Assembly (NCBI RefSeq): GCF_024700075.1
Contig: NZ_JAJONE010000001.1
Coordinates: 124,001-188,000 of the forward strand
DNA from: Hymenobacter sp. J193
Lineage (GTDB): Bacteria; Bacteroidota; Bacteroidia; Cytophagales; Hymenobacteraceae
Reading direction: 5' to 3'
Length of the DNA stretch: 64,000 nt
The translations under genes and the position numbers were made by a program. Under the pieces are notes generated by a model, which was not told the origin of the DNA, made no database searches, and saw nothing but the letters and a program-made list of their open reading frames with translations. Below are positions 57,317 through 64,000 of this stretch, one piece after another. Within the stretch, counting starts at the first letter, position 1, and each line of letters begins with the position of its first letter.

Positions 57317-58714
57317 ATGGCACGAGTGGAAATGGTGATGCCCAAAATGGGCGAAAGCATTATGGAAGGCACCGTCCTGAAATGGCTCAAACAAGTAGGT
57401 GAAGCCATTGAGCAGGACGAGTCGGTGCTGGAAGTAGCTACCGACAAGGTAGATACCGAGGTACCCGCCATTCATGCCGGCGTGCTGCAGGAAATTCTGG
57501 TGCAGGAAGGCCAGGTAGTGGCCGTGGGCGCACCTATTGCCATCATCGAAACCGACGCGGCCAGCGCCGGCGCAGCGGCACCCACCGCCGCGGCTCCTGC
57601 TGCCGAACCAGCCGCCAGCAACGGCGCTGCCACGACTCCCGAGGTTCCTTATCTGCCCGAGCCGCACGACCCGCAGGCCAATCAGCAAACCGCTGTAGCC
57701 CAGCCCGGCCGCTTCTACTCCCCACTGGTGCTCAGCATTGCCCGCGAAGAAGGCATTTCTATGACGGACCTCGAGTGCCTGCCCGGCACCGGCTCCGAGG
57801 GCCGCGTCACCAAGAAAGACATCCTCGACTACGTAGCCGGCGGCAAAGAGCCCCTGGCGGCAGCCCCCGCACCCGCGGCAGCTACCGCAACTGCTCCTGC
57901 CGCCACTCCGTCGCCCGCCCCGCAAGCGCCCCCAGCTGCAGCCCAAGTCCCCAAGTCCCCAAGTCCCCAAGTCCCCACGAGCAAACCCGCGCCTTCGGTA
58001 AGCGGCGGACAGGAGCTGGTGGAAATGGACCGGATGCGCAAGATGATTGCCCAACGCATGGTGGACTCCAAGCGCATTTCGCCCCACGTGACGAGCTTCG
58101 TGGAAGCCGACGTGACCGAAATCGTGAACTGGCGCAACAAGCACAAGGATGCCTACAAAAAGCGCGAGGGCGAAAACCTCACCTTCACGCCCATCTTCGT
58201 GCAGGCCATTGCCCGCGCCATCCAGGACTTCCCGATGATCAACGTGTCGATTGATGGGGACTACATCATCAAGAAGCGCGACATCAACGTGGGCGTGGCC
58301 GTGGCGCTGCCCTCGGGCAACCTCATCGTGCCAGTGATTCACAACGCCGACCAGCTGAACCTGAACGGCCTGACCAAGCGCGTAAACGACCTGGCCGCCC
58401 GGGCCCGGGCCAATAAGCTCAAGCCCGAAGACCTGGAAGGCGGGACGTATACCCTCTCCAACGTGGGCTCTTTCGGCAACGTGATGGGCACGCCCATCAT
58501 CATGCAGCCGCAGGTGGCCATCATGGCCGTGGGCGCCATTAAGAAGAAGCCGGCCGTGATTGAAACGCCTCAGGGTGACCTGATTGGCATCCGTCACTTC
58601 ATGTTCCTCTCGCACTCCTACGACCACCGCGTGGTGGATGGTTCGCTGGGTGGCATGTTCGTTCGCAAAGTGGCCGACTACCTCGAGCAGTTCGACCCCA
58701 ACACGGCCATCTAG
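57317..58714 (+). CDS. 2-oxo acid dehydrogenase E2 (dihydrolipoyl acyltransferase)
   Basis: 465-aa core enzyme of a 2-oxo acid dehydrogenase complex. One lipoyl domain (1-78) has the lipoylated Lys44 in VATDKVDTEVPA. After an Ala-rich linker comes the peripheral-subunit-binding domain (~132-170: PLVLSIAREEGISMTDLECLPGTGSEGRVTKKDIL), then a second linker containing the octamer-encoded VPKSPSPQVPTS stretch, and the catalytic domain (~235-465) ending SHSYDHRVVDGSLGG with the catalytic His-Asp. Branched-chain or 2-oxoglutarate type cannot be decided. No E1 or E3 genes are adjacent. A terminator follows. Confidence 0.95.
   Translation: MARVEMVMPKMGESIMEGTVLKWLKQVGEAIEQDESVLEVATDKVDTEVPAIHAGVLQEILVQEGQVVAVGAPIAIIETDAASAGAAAPTAAAPAAEPAASNGAATTPEVPYLPEPHDPQANQQTAVAQPGRFYSPLVLSIAREEGISMTDLECLPGTGSEGRVTKKDILDYVAGGKEPLAAAPAPAAATATAPAATPSPAPQAPPAAAQVPKSPSPQVPTSKPAPSVSGGQELVEMDRMRKMIAQRMVDSKRISPHVTSFVEADVTEIVNWRNKHKDAYKKREGENLTFTPIFVQAIARAIQDFPMINVSIDGDYIIKKRDINVGVAVALPSGNLIVPVIHNADQLNLNGLTKRVNDLAARARANKLKPEDLEGGTYTLSNVGSFGNVMGTPIIMQPQVAIMAVGAIKKKPAVIETPQGDLIGIRHFMFLSHSYDHRVVDGSLGGMFVRKVADYLEQFDPNTAI
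57945..57976 (+). repeat. Tandem octamer array (AAGTCCCC) x4 inside the E2 linker
   Basis: Four perfect AAGTCCCC units at 57945-57976. Since 8 is not a multiple of 3, the encoded peptide repeats every 24 nt and reads through three frames as Gln-Val-Pro-Lys-Ser-Pro-Ser-Pro. It sits in a Pro/Ala-rich linker where insertion is tolerated. One base different from the AAGACCCC octamer of element H6. Confidence 0.9.
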
Positions 58715-58763
58715 CCGCTTTGTCAGGCGTCAAGTCAAGATGACGCATCACTAACTTACCAGA

Positions 58764-58795
58764 CAGGGCGAGGCAACTGCTTCGCCCTGCTTTTT
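58764..58795 (+). terminator. Intrinsic terminator after the E2 gene
   Basis: CAGGGCGA (58764-58771) pairs with TCGCCCTG (58782-58789), followed by CTTTTT. It ends 4 nt before the ATG of the next small gene, so that gene would be transcribed only on read-through or from a promoter inside. Confidence 0.8.
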
Positions 58796-58799
58796 GCCC

Positions 58800-59006
58800 A
58801 TGAACAAAGTACTTTCCCTGGCCGCCCTGCTCATTGCCCTCGGCCTGATCCTGTTTTTGTATCAGCAGCTCAACACCACCGAAAAGGCGTTGAAGCTGGC
58901 CGAAAAGCGGTTTGCCGACTGCGAACAAGTCAATTTCCAACTGCAGAACCAACTCATGCTGGTGAAACGCGGGGACATACCTGACAGTCTGAAGGTGAAG
59001 CAGTAA
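58800..59006 (+). CDS. Small single-pass membrane protein, unknown
   Basis: 68-aa protein MNKVLSLAALLIALGLILFL..., with one N-terminal hydrophobic helix followed by a coiled-coil-like segment (LNTTEKALKLAEKRFADCEQVNFQLQNQLML). ATG 58800 is chosen over the TTG two codons earlier. It follows the E2 terminator by a few bases. No family recognised. Similar in design to the small protein ahead of the efflux operon (15996-16265). Confidence 0.6.
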   Translation: MNKVLSLAALLIALGLILFLYQQLNTTEKALKLAEKRFADCEQVNFQLQNQLMLVKRGDIPDSLKVKQ

Positions 59007-59008
59007 CA

Positions 59009-59033
59009 AGTATTTAGTGCCTGGTGCTTACGT
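59009..59033. repeat. Short degenerate remnant of a TTAGTGC-type repeat
   Basis: TATTTAGTGCCTGGTGCTTACG resembles two to three units of the TAGTGCT words in cassette H7, directly after the small gene's stop. No inverted partner. Confidence 0.35.
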
Positions 59034-59068
59034 TGCCGGAGCCACCGGACTATTCGCTCATATAATAA

Positions 59069-59105
59069 CAGAACGCCCCACCGACATACATCGTGGGGCG
59101 TTCTG
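59069..59105. terminator. Strong hairpin terminator
   Basis: CAGAACGCCCCAC (59069-59081) pairs perfectly with GTGGGGCGTTCTG (59093-59105), followed by TTTTAAG. It lies between the small gene and the converging receptor gene. The rest of 59106-59277 shows nothing recognisable. Confidence 0.85.
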
Positions 59106-59277
59106 TTTTAAGTCGTCTGCGGATTGGTGGAGCAGGTAGTAGCGGCACGACATGGGGTGGGTATTGCCTTGGCCCGGGCACCTGCGCCGCCGCCAGACTG
59201 CGCAACGGCGGGCAGGGGCAAGCCCCGCCCCTACAATTGCCGGCCCGTTACCTGTGCCAAGCACGAAGCTCCAACCT

Positions 59278-61869
59278 CTACGGGCGGCCGCCGCTTTGCT
59301 GGGCGGGCGCTTCGGTGGGGGCGCCGCCACCATCCTTCAGGTCGTCGTTGTTGACGGACTTCTTGCGCCGCTGCGGGGCCATGCTCATCTTGCCGATGCG
59401 GTAGCTGAGGGTAGCCCGCACGCTGGTACGGTGCAGTACGTTCAGGCTGTTCTGGTCGAGCAGCGGTGAGCTTACCTCGCTGCGAATGCGCCACTTGGGC
59501 GTGAAGAAGTTGTCGGCGCCGATGCCGAAGGAGCCTTTCTTGTCGGCGAAGTCCTTTTTCAGGCTGAGGCTGTACACGCCGATGCCGCCCTGGTAGCCCT
59601 GGAGCTGCACCTGACGGCCCCGGTAGAAGGAGAAGAACTGCAGGCCCCAGCCCTTGGTGAAGTTGTAGCTGCCCATGAGGCGGCCGCTGGCTACCCAGCC
59701 CTTGTTGCTGGCCGAGAAGCGCACGTCGGTGGTATTGTTGTCGAGCACGGCGTAGTACACATCCACGCCGCCGCCCACGGTGAGCTTGTTGTTCAGGTTC
59801 ACGTTGGCAAACACGCTGGTGCCGTAGGCGTTTTCGGTGCCGATGTTGCCGTAGCCCGTCCGGATGGTGTCGCCGTTGGCGCTGGCCGTGCGGATGGGCT
59901 GGATGGAGTTGTTGGTGTTGCGGGCGAAGGCCGTGAAGTTGAGCGAGGTCTGCTTGATAAAGGTGTTGTAGCCCAGTTCGAAGTTATTGGTGTACTCCGG
60001 GTCCAGCTTCGGGTTGCCCTCGGTGATGTTGACCGGGTTCTGGGCCTGGCGGTTGGGGTTCAGAAACTGCAACGACGGGCGCTGGATACGCTTATTGTAG
60101 GCCGCCTTCACGGTGTTGCCGTTCTTGAGCTTCTTCGACAGGTTTACGCTGGGAACCAGCACCCCGTAGCTCGGAATCTTAGCTACCTCCGAGGTTTCAA
60201 AGTTGGCGTCGATGGTGGTGTACTCGTAGCGGGTGCCCGCTTTCAGGGTGTAGTTCTCGCCGAAGCCCAGGGTGTAGGAAGCGTAGGCCGCCGCCACGTT
60301 CTGCCGGTAGGTAAAGACGTTGGATAAGCCCAGGCCCGGCTGCGGCTGCCCGTTGGTGAGGGTGGTGTAGTCACTTTCCACCTGACGGGAAATATTCTTG
60401 CCACCAAGCTCCAATAATTGCTTGTCGCCCAGCGGTGTCTGGTAGTCAGCCTGCACCGTTACTTCCTGGTTGTAGCTGTCGTTGAGGTTGCGCAGCTCGG
60501 TACCGGCCTGGGCGCCCTCCAGGATGTCGTTGGTGAAGTCGTTCTGGCGGTTGTTGCGGCTGTACTGGGTTTGCAGGCTCAGCTCACGCTGGGGCAAAGC
60601 GAAGTTGTGGGTGTAGCCCAAACTCAAATCCAGGGTATTGGCCTTGTCGAACACCTTCACGTCGCGCACGGTGGCGGCGGGGTTGGTGGTGCCATCGAAG
60701 CGCTGGATGCTGGTGGTGAGGCCGTCCTGGTAGGTGGTGCCGTTGCGCATGCCCAGCTGGGCCGAGGCCGTGAGGAAGTTCTGCTTGTTGATGTCGTAGT
60801 CCCAGCCCAGGGAATAGCGCCCCCCGAACTGGTTGTTGCGCGTTTCGGCCGACTGTGTGGTGGTACTTAGCTTGGTGCGGGTGCTCAGGTCGTTGCCGGT
60901 GATGCTGTAGGTGGTCTGCTCGTTTTCGAAGGAGCCCGGCGTGTTATAGCCGCCACGCCCGCCCGCGTTCAGCGAGAAGCCCATCTTGCCAGCCCGGTAC
61001 GAGGCCGACACGCCGGCGTCGGCAGCACGCAGCCCCCCGCTCACGCGCCCGTCCAGCGTAAATCCTTGCAGGTTGTTTTGCTTGGTGACGATGTTGATGA
61101 TGCCGCCCGAGCCTTCGGCGTCGTACTTGGCCGAGGGCGCGGTAATTACCTCCACGCTCTTGATCTGGTCGGCCGGAATCTGCTTGAGGGCGTCGGCAAT
61201 GGAGTTGGCCGCAATGGTGCTGGGGCGGTTGTTGATGAGCACCCGGATGTTCTGGGAGCCGCGCAGGGTCACATTGCCGTCGAGGTCCACCGAGAGGCTG
61301 GGCACGCGGCGCAGCACGTCGGTGGCGTCGCCGCCCCGGGTGGTTTCGTCCTTCTCGGCGTTGTACACGGTGCGGTCTACCTTTTCCTCAATCAGGCTGC
61401 GCTGGCCTTCTACCACCACTTCCCCCAGCTTTTGGGTTGTAGACGCCAGCGTGACGGTACCCAGGGCCACGGTGTTGCCATCTTCGGTGATGACCACGCC
61501 CGGCTTTTCAATCTGCTGGTAGCCGATAAAGCTGATCTGCACAGTGTAGGTGCCGGCCGCCACGCGCGTGAGGACGAACTTGCCGTTGTCGTCGGCGGCG
61601 GTGCCATCCACGGGCTTGTTGGTGGCGGGGTCGAACAAGGCAATGGTGGCAAACGGCACCGGCTGCTTGCTGGTAGCATCGAGCACCGTGCCGGTGATGC
61701 GGCCGGTGCCTTCGCGGGGCTGAGCGGCGGGCCCGGCCGGGGCGCCGACAGGCCTTCCGGCACCGGCTGGGCGGGTAGCACCAGCGGGCCGCTCAGGGGC
61801 GGCGGGTTGCTGGGCAAAGGCCGCCGTACCCCCGGCGGTCAGTAAAATCAACAGAACAATTCGTTTCAT
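59278..61869 (-). CDS. TonB-dependent receptor-like outer-membrane protein
   Basis: 863-aa outer-membrane protein. Signal peptide MKRIVLLILLTAGGTAAFAQ; a ~35-residue Pro/Ala/Gly-rich linker; a carboxypeptidase-regulatory-like domain (GRITGTVLDATSKQPVPFATIALFD); a plug (DVLRRVPSLSVDLDGNVTLRGSQNIRVLINNRP; VEVITAPSAKYDAEGSGGIINIVTKQNNLQG); and a large beta-barrel (OMP_b-brl_3 type). The barrel strands end at SVRATLSYRIGKMSMAPQRRKKSVNND, followed by a ~25-residue Gly/Ala/Gln tail beyond the last strand. Probable ligand importer. No regulator gene is adjacent. Confidence 0.93.
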   Translation of the reverse strand: MKRIVLLILLTAGGTAAFAQQPAAPERPAGATRPAGAGRPVGAPAGPAAQPREGTGRITGTVLDATSKQPVPFATIALFDPATNKPVDGTAADDNGKFVLTRVAAGTYTVQISFIGYQQIEKPGVVITEDGNTVALGTVTLASTTQKLGEVVVEGQRSLIEEKVDRTVYNAEKDETTRGGDATDVLRRVPSLSVDLDGNVTLRGSQNIRVLINNRPSTIAANSIADALKQIPADQIKSVEVITAPSAKYDAEGSGGIINIVTKQNNLQGFTLDGRVSGGLRAADAGVSASYRAGKMGFSLNAGGRGGYNTPGSFENEQTTYSITGNDLSTRTKLSTTTQSAETRNNQFGGRYSLGWDYDINKQNFLTASAQLGMRNGTTYQDGLTTSIQRFDGTTNPAATVRDVKVFDKANTLDLSLGYTHNFALPQRELSLQTQYSRNNRQNDFTNDILEGAQAGTELRNLNDSYNQEVTVQADYQTPLGDKQLLELGGKNISRQVESDYTTLTNGQPQPGLGLSNVFTYRQNVAAAYASYTLGFGENYTLKAGTRYEYTTIDANFETSEVAKIPSYGVLVPSVNLSKKLKNGNTVKAAYNKRIQRPSLQFLNPNRQAQNPVNITEGNPKLDPEYTNNFELGYNTFIKQTSLNFTAFARNTNNSIQPIRTASANGDTIRTGYGNIGTENAYGTSVFANVNLNNKLTVGGGVDVYYAVLDNNTTDVRFSASNKGWVASGRLMGSYNFTKGWGLQFFSFYRGRQVQLQGYQGGIGVYSLSLKKDFADKKGSFGIGADNFFTPKWRIRSEVSSPLLDQNSLNVLHRTSVRATLSYRIGKMSMAPQRRKKSVNNDDLKDGGGAPTEAPAQQSGGRP

Positions 61870-62242
61870 ATCAAAGAAAAACAGCCCCGGAGCTGGCTTT
61901 GTCAGCCTTCCAGTGCCTCAAAATTACGCGCCCACCAGGGCGCCCCAGCCGGATATCGACCAACGCCCGGCTTCCGGCGACTGATGCCGCCAAAGCCTCG
62001 CGCCAACCAGGCAGCGCGACACAGACACTTAGTTTGCCACCGAGGTGGCACGCGCCGCCAAAAAACCGCCAAAAACGGCTAATGTTCTTTCTCGCCACTC
62101 GCTTATCGGCTTTCTTCTGCAACTTTTGCAAGACCTCAGCTGCCGTTTTTCCTTCCCTGCCTCCCATTTCAGATGCGGGCGAAGCTCTGTCCAACGCGTT
62201 AGAAACACAGCCGGCTACTGGTGCGGGTAACCGCCAACACAT
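61870..62242. other. Intergenic region between receptor and membrane-protein genes
   Basis: No gene supported. It holds small palindromes: GCGCCC-acca-GGGCGC near 61927-61942 and TGCCACCGAGGTGGCA at 62035-62050. It presumably carries the receptor gene promoter on the minus strand. Confidence 0.4.
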
Positions 62243-62304
62243 CAACGCCCCCGCATGGCGCCCCTGGTTCGTTCGGAACCAAGATGCGCCACGCGGGGGC
62301 GTTG
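62243..62304. terminator. Three-tier long hairpin downstream of the frameshifted membrane-protein gene
   Basis: CAACGCCCCCGC (62243-62254) pairs perfectly with GCGGGGGCGTTG (62293-62304). Inner TGGCGC/GCGCCA and TGGTTC/GAACCA stems continue towards a GTTCG loop. It lies 20 nt after the stop of the minus-strand gene. No T-run on either side, so it may be a repeat element or an mRNA-stabilising structure rather than a classic terminator. Confidence 0.65.
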
Positions 62305-62324
62305 CTGGACGCAACAGGCAGAGG

Positions 62325-63073
62325 TTACCGGGCAGCTGCGGCCAGAGCCGGACGTGGACGCAGCAATTGGTACAGGCTGGCGGCGTGGCTGAACAGCACC
62401 ACCGGCACAATAAACGTGGGTAACCACACGAAGGGGAAGCGCACCACGGCTACGTTGGGCTGCTCGAAGGCAAACTGCTGCGCAGGCGTAGGGGCCGTGA
62501 GCAGGGCCAGCGTTACGATAGTCCCCAACAACGCCAGGCTGCCCAGGTGCCAGGCCAGCAGCCCGCCGCGCCCCAGGCGCTGCCGCCGGTAGAGAGCGGC
62601 TACTACCGGGGCCGAGAGGCCGGCCAGTACGTCGAAGTTGCGGCCGGCAAAGGTCATCAGCTCGGGCACCAGGTGGGCGGCGGCCAGGCTGTATAGGCCT
62701 ACCTCCACTCCTACCCGTACCACGCTTAGTTCCGCCAGTTCGGCCAGCGGCAGCCGCGCCACCGCCCGCCGTCCCGCCGTCCCGCCCCCGACAACAGCAC
62801 AGCCGCCAGCACCAGCACGGTGGGCAAAATGCCCGCCACCACCAGGCGAGGGGGCAGAATTTCTAGGTTCTGCTGATAAAACCCCGCCAATGCCAGCCCA
62901 CCTTGCAGTGCCAGCCAACCGCCCATCAGCAGCCAGTAGCGCCCCGTAGGCAAGCCTGCCCGGTGCAGTACCCGCACCAGCAGCACCGCCGTGGCCGCCG
63001 TGCAAATGATGAACAGCGCGCTCAACCACAGGGGCGCAGGGGCATGCAGGTACTGAAGATTGGCAGTGGGCAT
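62325..63073 (-). pseudogene. Multi-pass membrane protein, frameshifted
   Basis: Two overlapping frames make one protein of about seven membrane helices. The first part (from ATG 63073: MPTANLQYLHAPAPLWLSALF) has LSALFIICTAATAVLLVRVL, YWLLMGGWLALQGGLALAGFY and RLVVAGILPTVLVLAAVLLSG. The second frame picks up with VARLPLAELAELSVVRVGVEVGLYSLAAAHLVPEL and ends with VWLPTFIVPVVLFSHAASLYQLL. The break is in the GC-rich run 62770-62795. One restored base gives 249 aa. No family recognised with confidence. It is either genuine decay or a base-call error. Confidence 0.65.
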
Positions 63074-63113
63074 AAGAAGTACAGGAACCAGAAAATATGG
63101 ACAGAACATATTG

Positions 63114-63194
63114 CCAAGCACAACTGAGGCATCCTGCGCACTGGCGGAGGCTGTTGCTCTCCCTCAGCGGGCAGAAAGCCTCAGTTGTGCTTGG
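63114..63194. terminator. Large perfect-arm inverted repeat between ptrB and the membrane-protein gene
   Basis: CCAAGCACAACTGAGGC (63114-63130) is an exact reverse complement of 63178-63194, with a 47-nt loop. It lies 15 nt beyond the ptrB stop and just upstream of the next minus-strand gene. It may terminate ptrB transcription or be a small palindromic element. Confidence 0.65.
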
Positions 63195-63209
63195 GTTGAT
63201 AAGAAGTGA

Positions 63210-64000
63210 CTACGACTTCACGCCCAGTAGCATCAGCATAAAGGCAAACTGCCGGGCCGTGTCGTGGAGGGACTTGAAGCGGCCGGAGGCGCCCCCGTGG
63301 CCGGCAGCCATATCGGTGTGGAGCAGCAGCAGGTTGTTGTCGGTTTTGGTGGCGCGCAGCTTGGCAACCCACTTGGCGGGCTCGAAGTACTGCACCTGCG
63401 AGTCGTGCAGGCCCGTCGTCACAAGCATATTGGGGTAGGCCTGCGCTTTCACCTGGTCGTAGGGCGAGTAGGAAAGCATATAGTCGTAGAACTCCTTCTG
63501 GTTGGGGTTGCCCCACTCGTCGTACTCCCCGGTGGTGAGCGGAATGCTTTCGTCCAGCATCGTCGTCACCACATCCACGAAGGGCACGGCGGCCACCACG
63601 CCCTTGTAGTACTCGGGGTGCAGGTTCACGATGGCGCCCATCAGCAGGCCACCGGCCGAACCGCCCATGGCAAACAGCTTGCTGGCGGAGGTGTACTTCT
63701 GGTCGATGAGGAACTTGGAGCAGTCGGTGAAGTCGGTGAAGGTGTTTTTCTTCTTGAGCTTCTTGCCGTTTTCATACCACTGCCGGCCCAGCTCCTGCCC
63801 GCCCCGAATATGGCAGATGACGTAGGCAAAGCCCCGATCCAAGAGGCTCAGGCGGGCCGAGCTAAAGGCAGCATCCATTGAGAGGCCGTAGGAGCCGTAG
63901 GCGTACTGCAAGAGCGGGGCGCTACCATCTTTCTTAAACCCTTTACGATACACAATGGATAGCGGAATCTGCGTACCGTCGGCGGCCGGGGCGTAGGCAC
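63210..64000 (-). CDS. ptrB: Oligopeptidase B / prolyl-oligopeptidase family S9 peptidase, 5' end outside window
   Basis: About 263 C-terminal residues, including the whole catalytic core of an S9A peptidase. The reading frame continues to the window edge ([17 protein letters not shown]), so the N-terminal propeller is not seen. Motifs: [46 protein letters not shown], nucleophile Ser in [16 protein letters not shown], Asp in [23 protein letters not shown] and His in [13 protein letters not shown]. This is the oligopeptidase B pattern, cleaving peptides after basic residues. Terminated by the large inverted repeat downstream. Confidence 0.94.
   Translation of the reverse strand, partial: AYAPAADGTQIPLSIVYRKGFKKDGSAPLLQYAYGSYGLSMDAAFSSARLSLLDRGFAYVICHIRGGQELGRQWYENGKKLKKKNTFTDFTDCSKFLIDQKYTSASKLFAMGGSAGGLLMGAIVNLHPEYYKGVVAAVPFVDVVTTMLDESIPLTTGEYDEWGNPNQKEFYDYMLSYSPYDQVKAQAYPNMLVTTGLHDSQVQYFEPAKWVAKLRATKTDNNLLLLHTDMAAGHGGASGRFKSLHDTARQFAFMLMLLGVKS

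Noticed and set aside
57945..57976. CRISPR-like array
   Set aside because: Units are 8 bp and directly tandem without spacers; no cas genes occur in the window. The same applies to TAGAGCT x8.
1..64000. tRNA, rRNA and riboswitch genes
   Set aside because: No cloverleaf with a TTCRA arm, rRNA-like stretch or known riboswitch core was recognised by eye; a covariance-model search would be decisive.

Overview
The window looks like a piece of a high-GC Bacteroidota chromosome, most likely a Hymenobacter or close relative. The evidence is the Bacteroidota sigma -7 signature TAnnTTTG in front of many genes, an lpxC-fabZ fusion between lpxD and lpxA, a fused secDF, a PorX-type response regulator/PglZ protein (type IX secretion control), TonB-dependent outer-membrane receptors and LytTR two-component pairs. 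No rRNA, tRNA, CRISPR array, phage or complete IS was found.

Layout. 1-3.3 kb: LytS/LytTR pair, mrp and a NifU-like Fe-S scaffold gene. 3.3-4.4 kb: an AT-rich island with three abutting minus-strand genes (a 54-aa protein, a nucleotidyltransferase-fold protein and a small membrane protein). 4.4-8.6 kb: fumarylacetoacetase, a zinc alcohol dehydrogenase and small proteins. 8.8-13.5 kb: secDF (frameshifted), a YitT-like protein and a frameshifted sensor-like gene. 13.7-22.9 kb: an OmpR-type two-component system followed by an RND tripartite efflux operon and a GreA/Rnk-like gene. 23.3-32.3 kb: an acetate/carboxylate block entirely on the minus strand (porin, MHS symporter, small membrane protein, SLC5-STAC histidine kinase, receiver, acs). 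32.4-38.9 kb: an InsA-like DNA-binding protein, a minus-strand SPFH / NAD-kinase-like / kptA / M28 operon and a flavin reductase. 39-46.4 kb: ald, tsaE, an aminotransferase, and a MarR regulator with a TonB-dependent receptor joined by a clear palindromic operator. 46.5-54.2 kb: porX, a four-helix-bundle (IVP/S23-like) gene, an HD hydrolase, lpxD, lpxC-fabZ, lpxA and an ABC ATPase. 54.4-64 kb: an acidic protein, a DUF4197 protein, cinA, a 2-oxo acid dehydrogenase E2, a second receptor, a frameshifted membrane protein and a partial ptrB.

The most unusual feature is a set of intergenic cassettes. Each has a degenerate tandem array of a 7- or 8-bp word on one side, a unique centre, and the same kind of array in inverse orientation on the other side. 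At least eight occur here (25.6, 28.5, 40.4, 40.9, 48.1, 49.95, 51.1 and 52.6 kb), built on five different words. Several fill the whole space between neighbouring genes, and some supply the stop codon of the upstream gene. The largest carries the four-helix-bundle gene, so it has the architecture of a 23S rRNA intervening sequence (inverted-repeat stem plus IVP gene) but sits between two divergent protein genes. One-sided arrays of the same style occur at 39.1, 54.8 and 59.0 kb, and one (AAGTCCCC x4) lies inside the coding sequence of the E2 linker. A second repeat class consists of longer palindromes related to GTCATGCTGAGCG.

Three genes (secDF, the sensor-like gene at 13 kb and the membrane protein at 62.7 kb) are each broken by what looks like one missing base in a G/C-rich run. 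That pattern suggests base-call errors at least as much as real decay.
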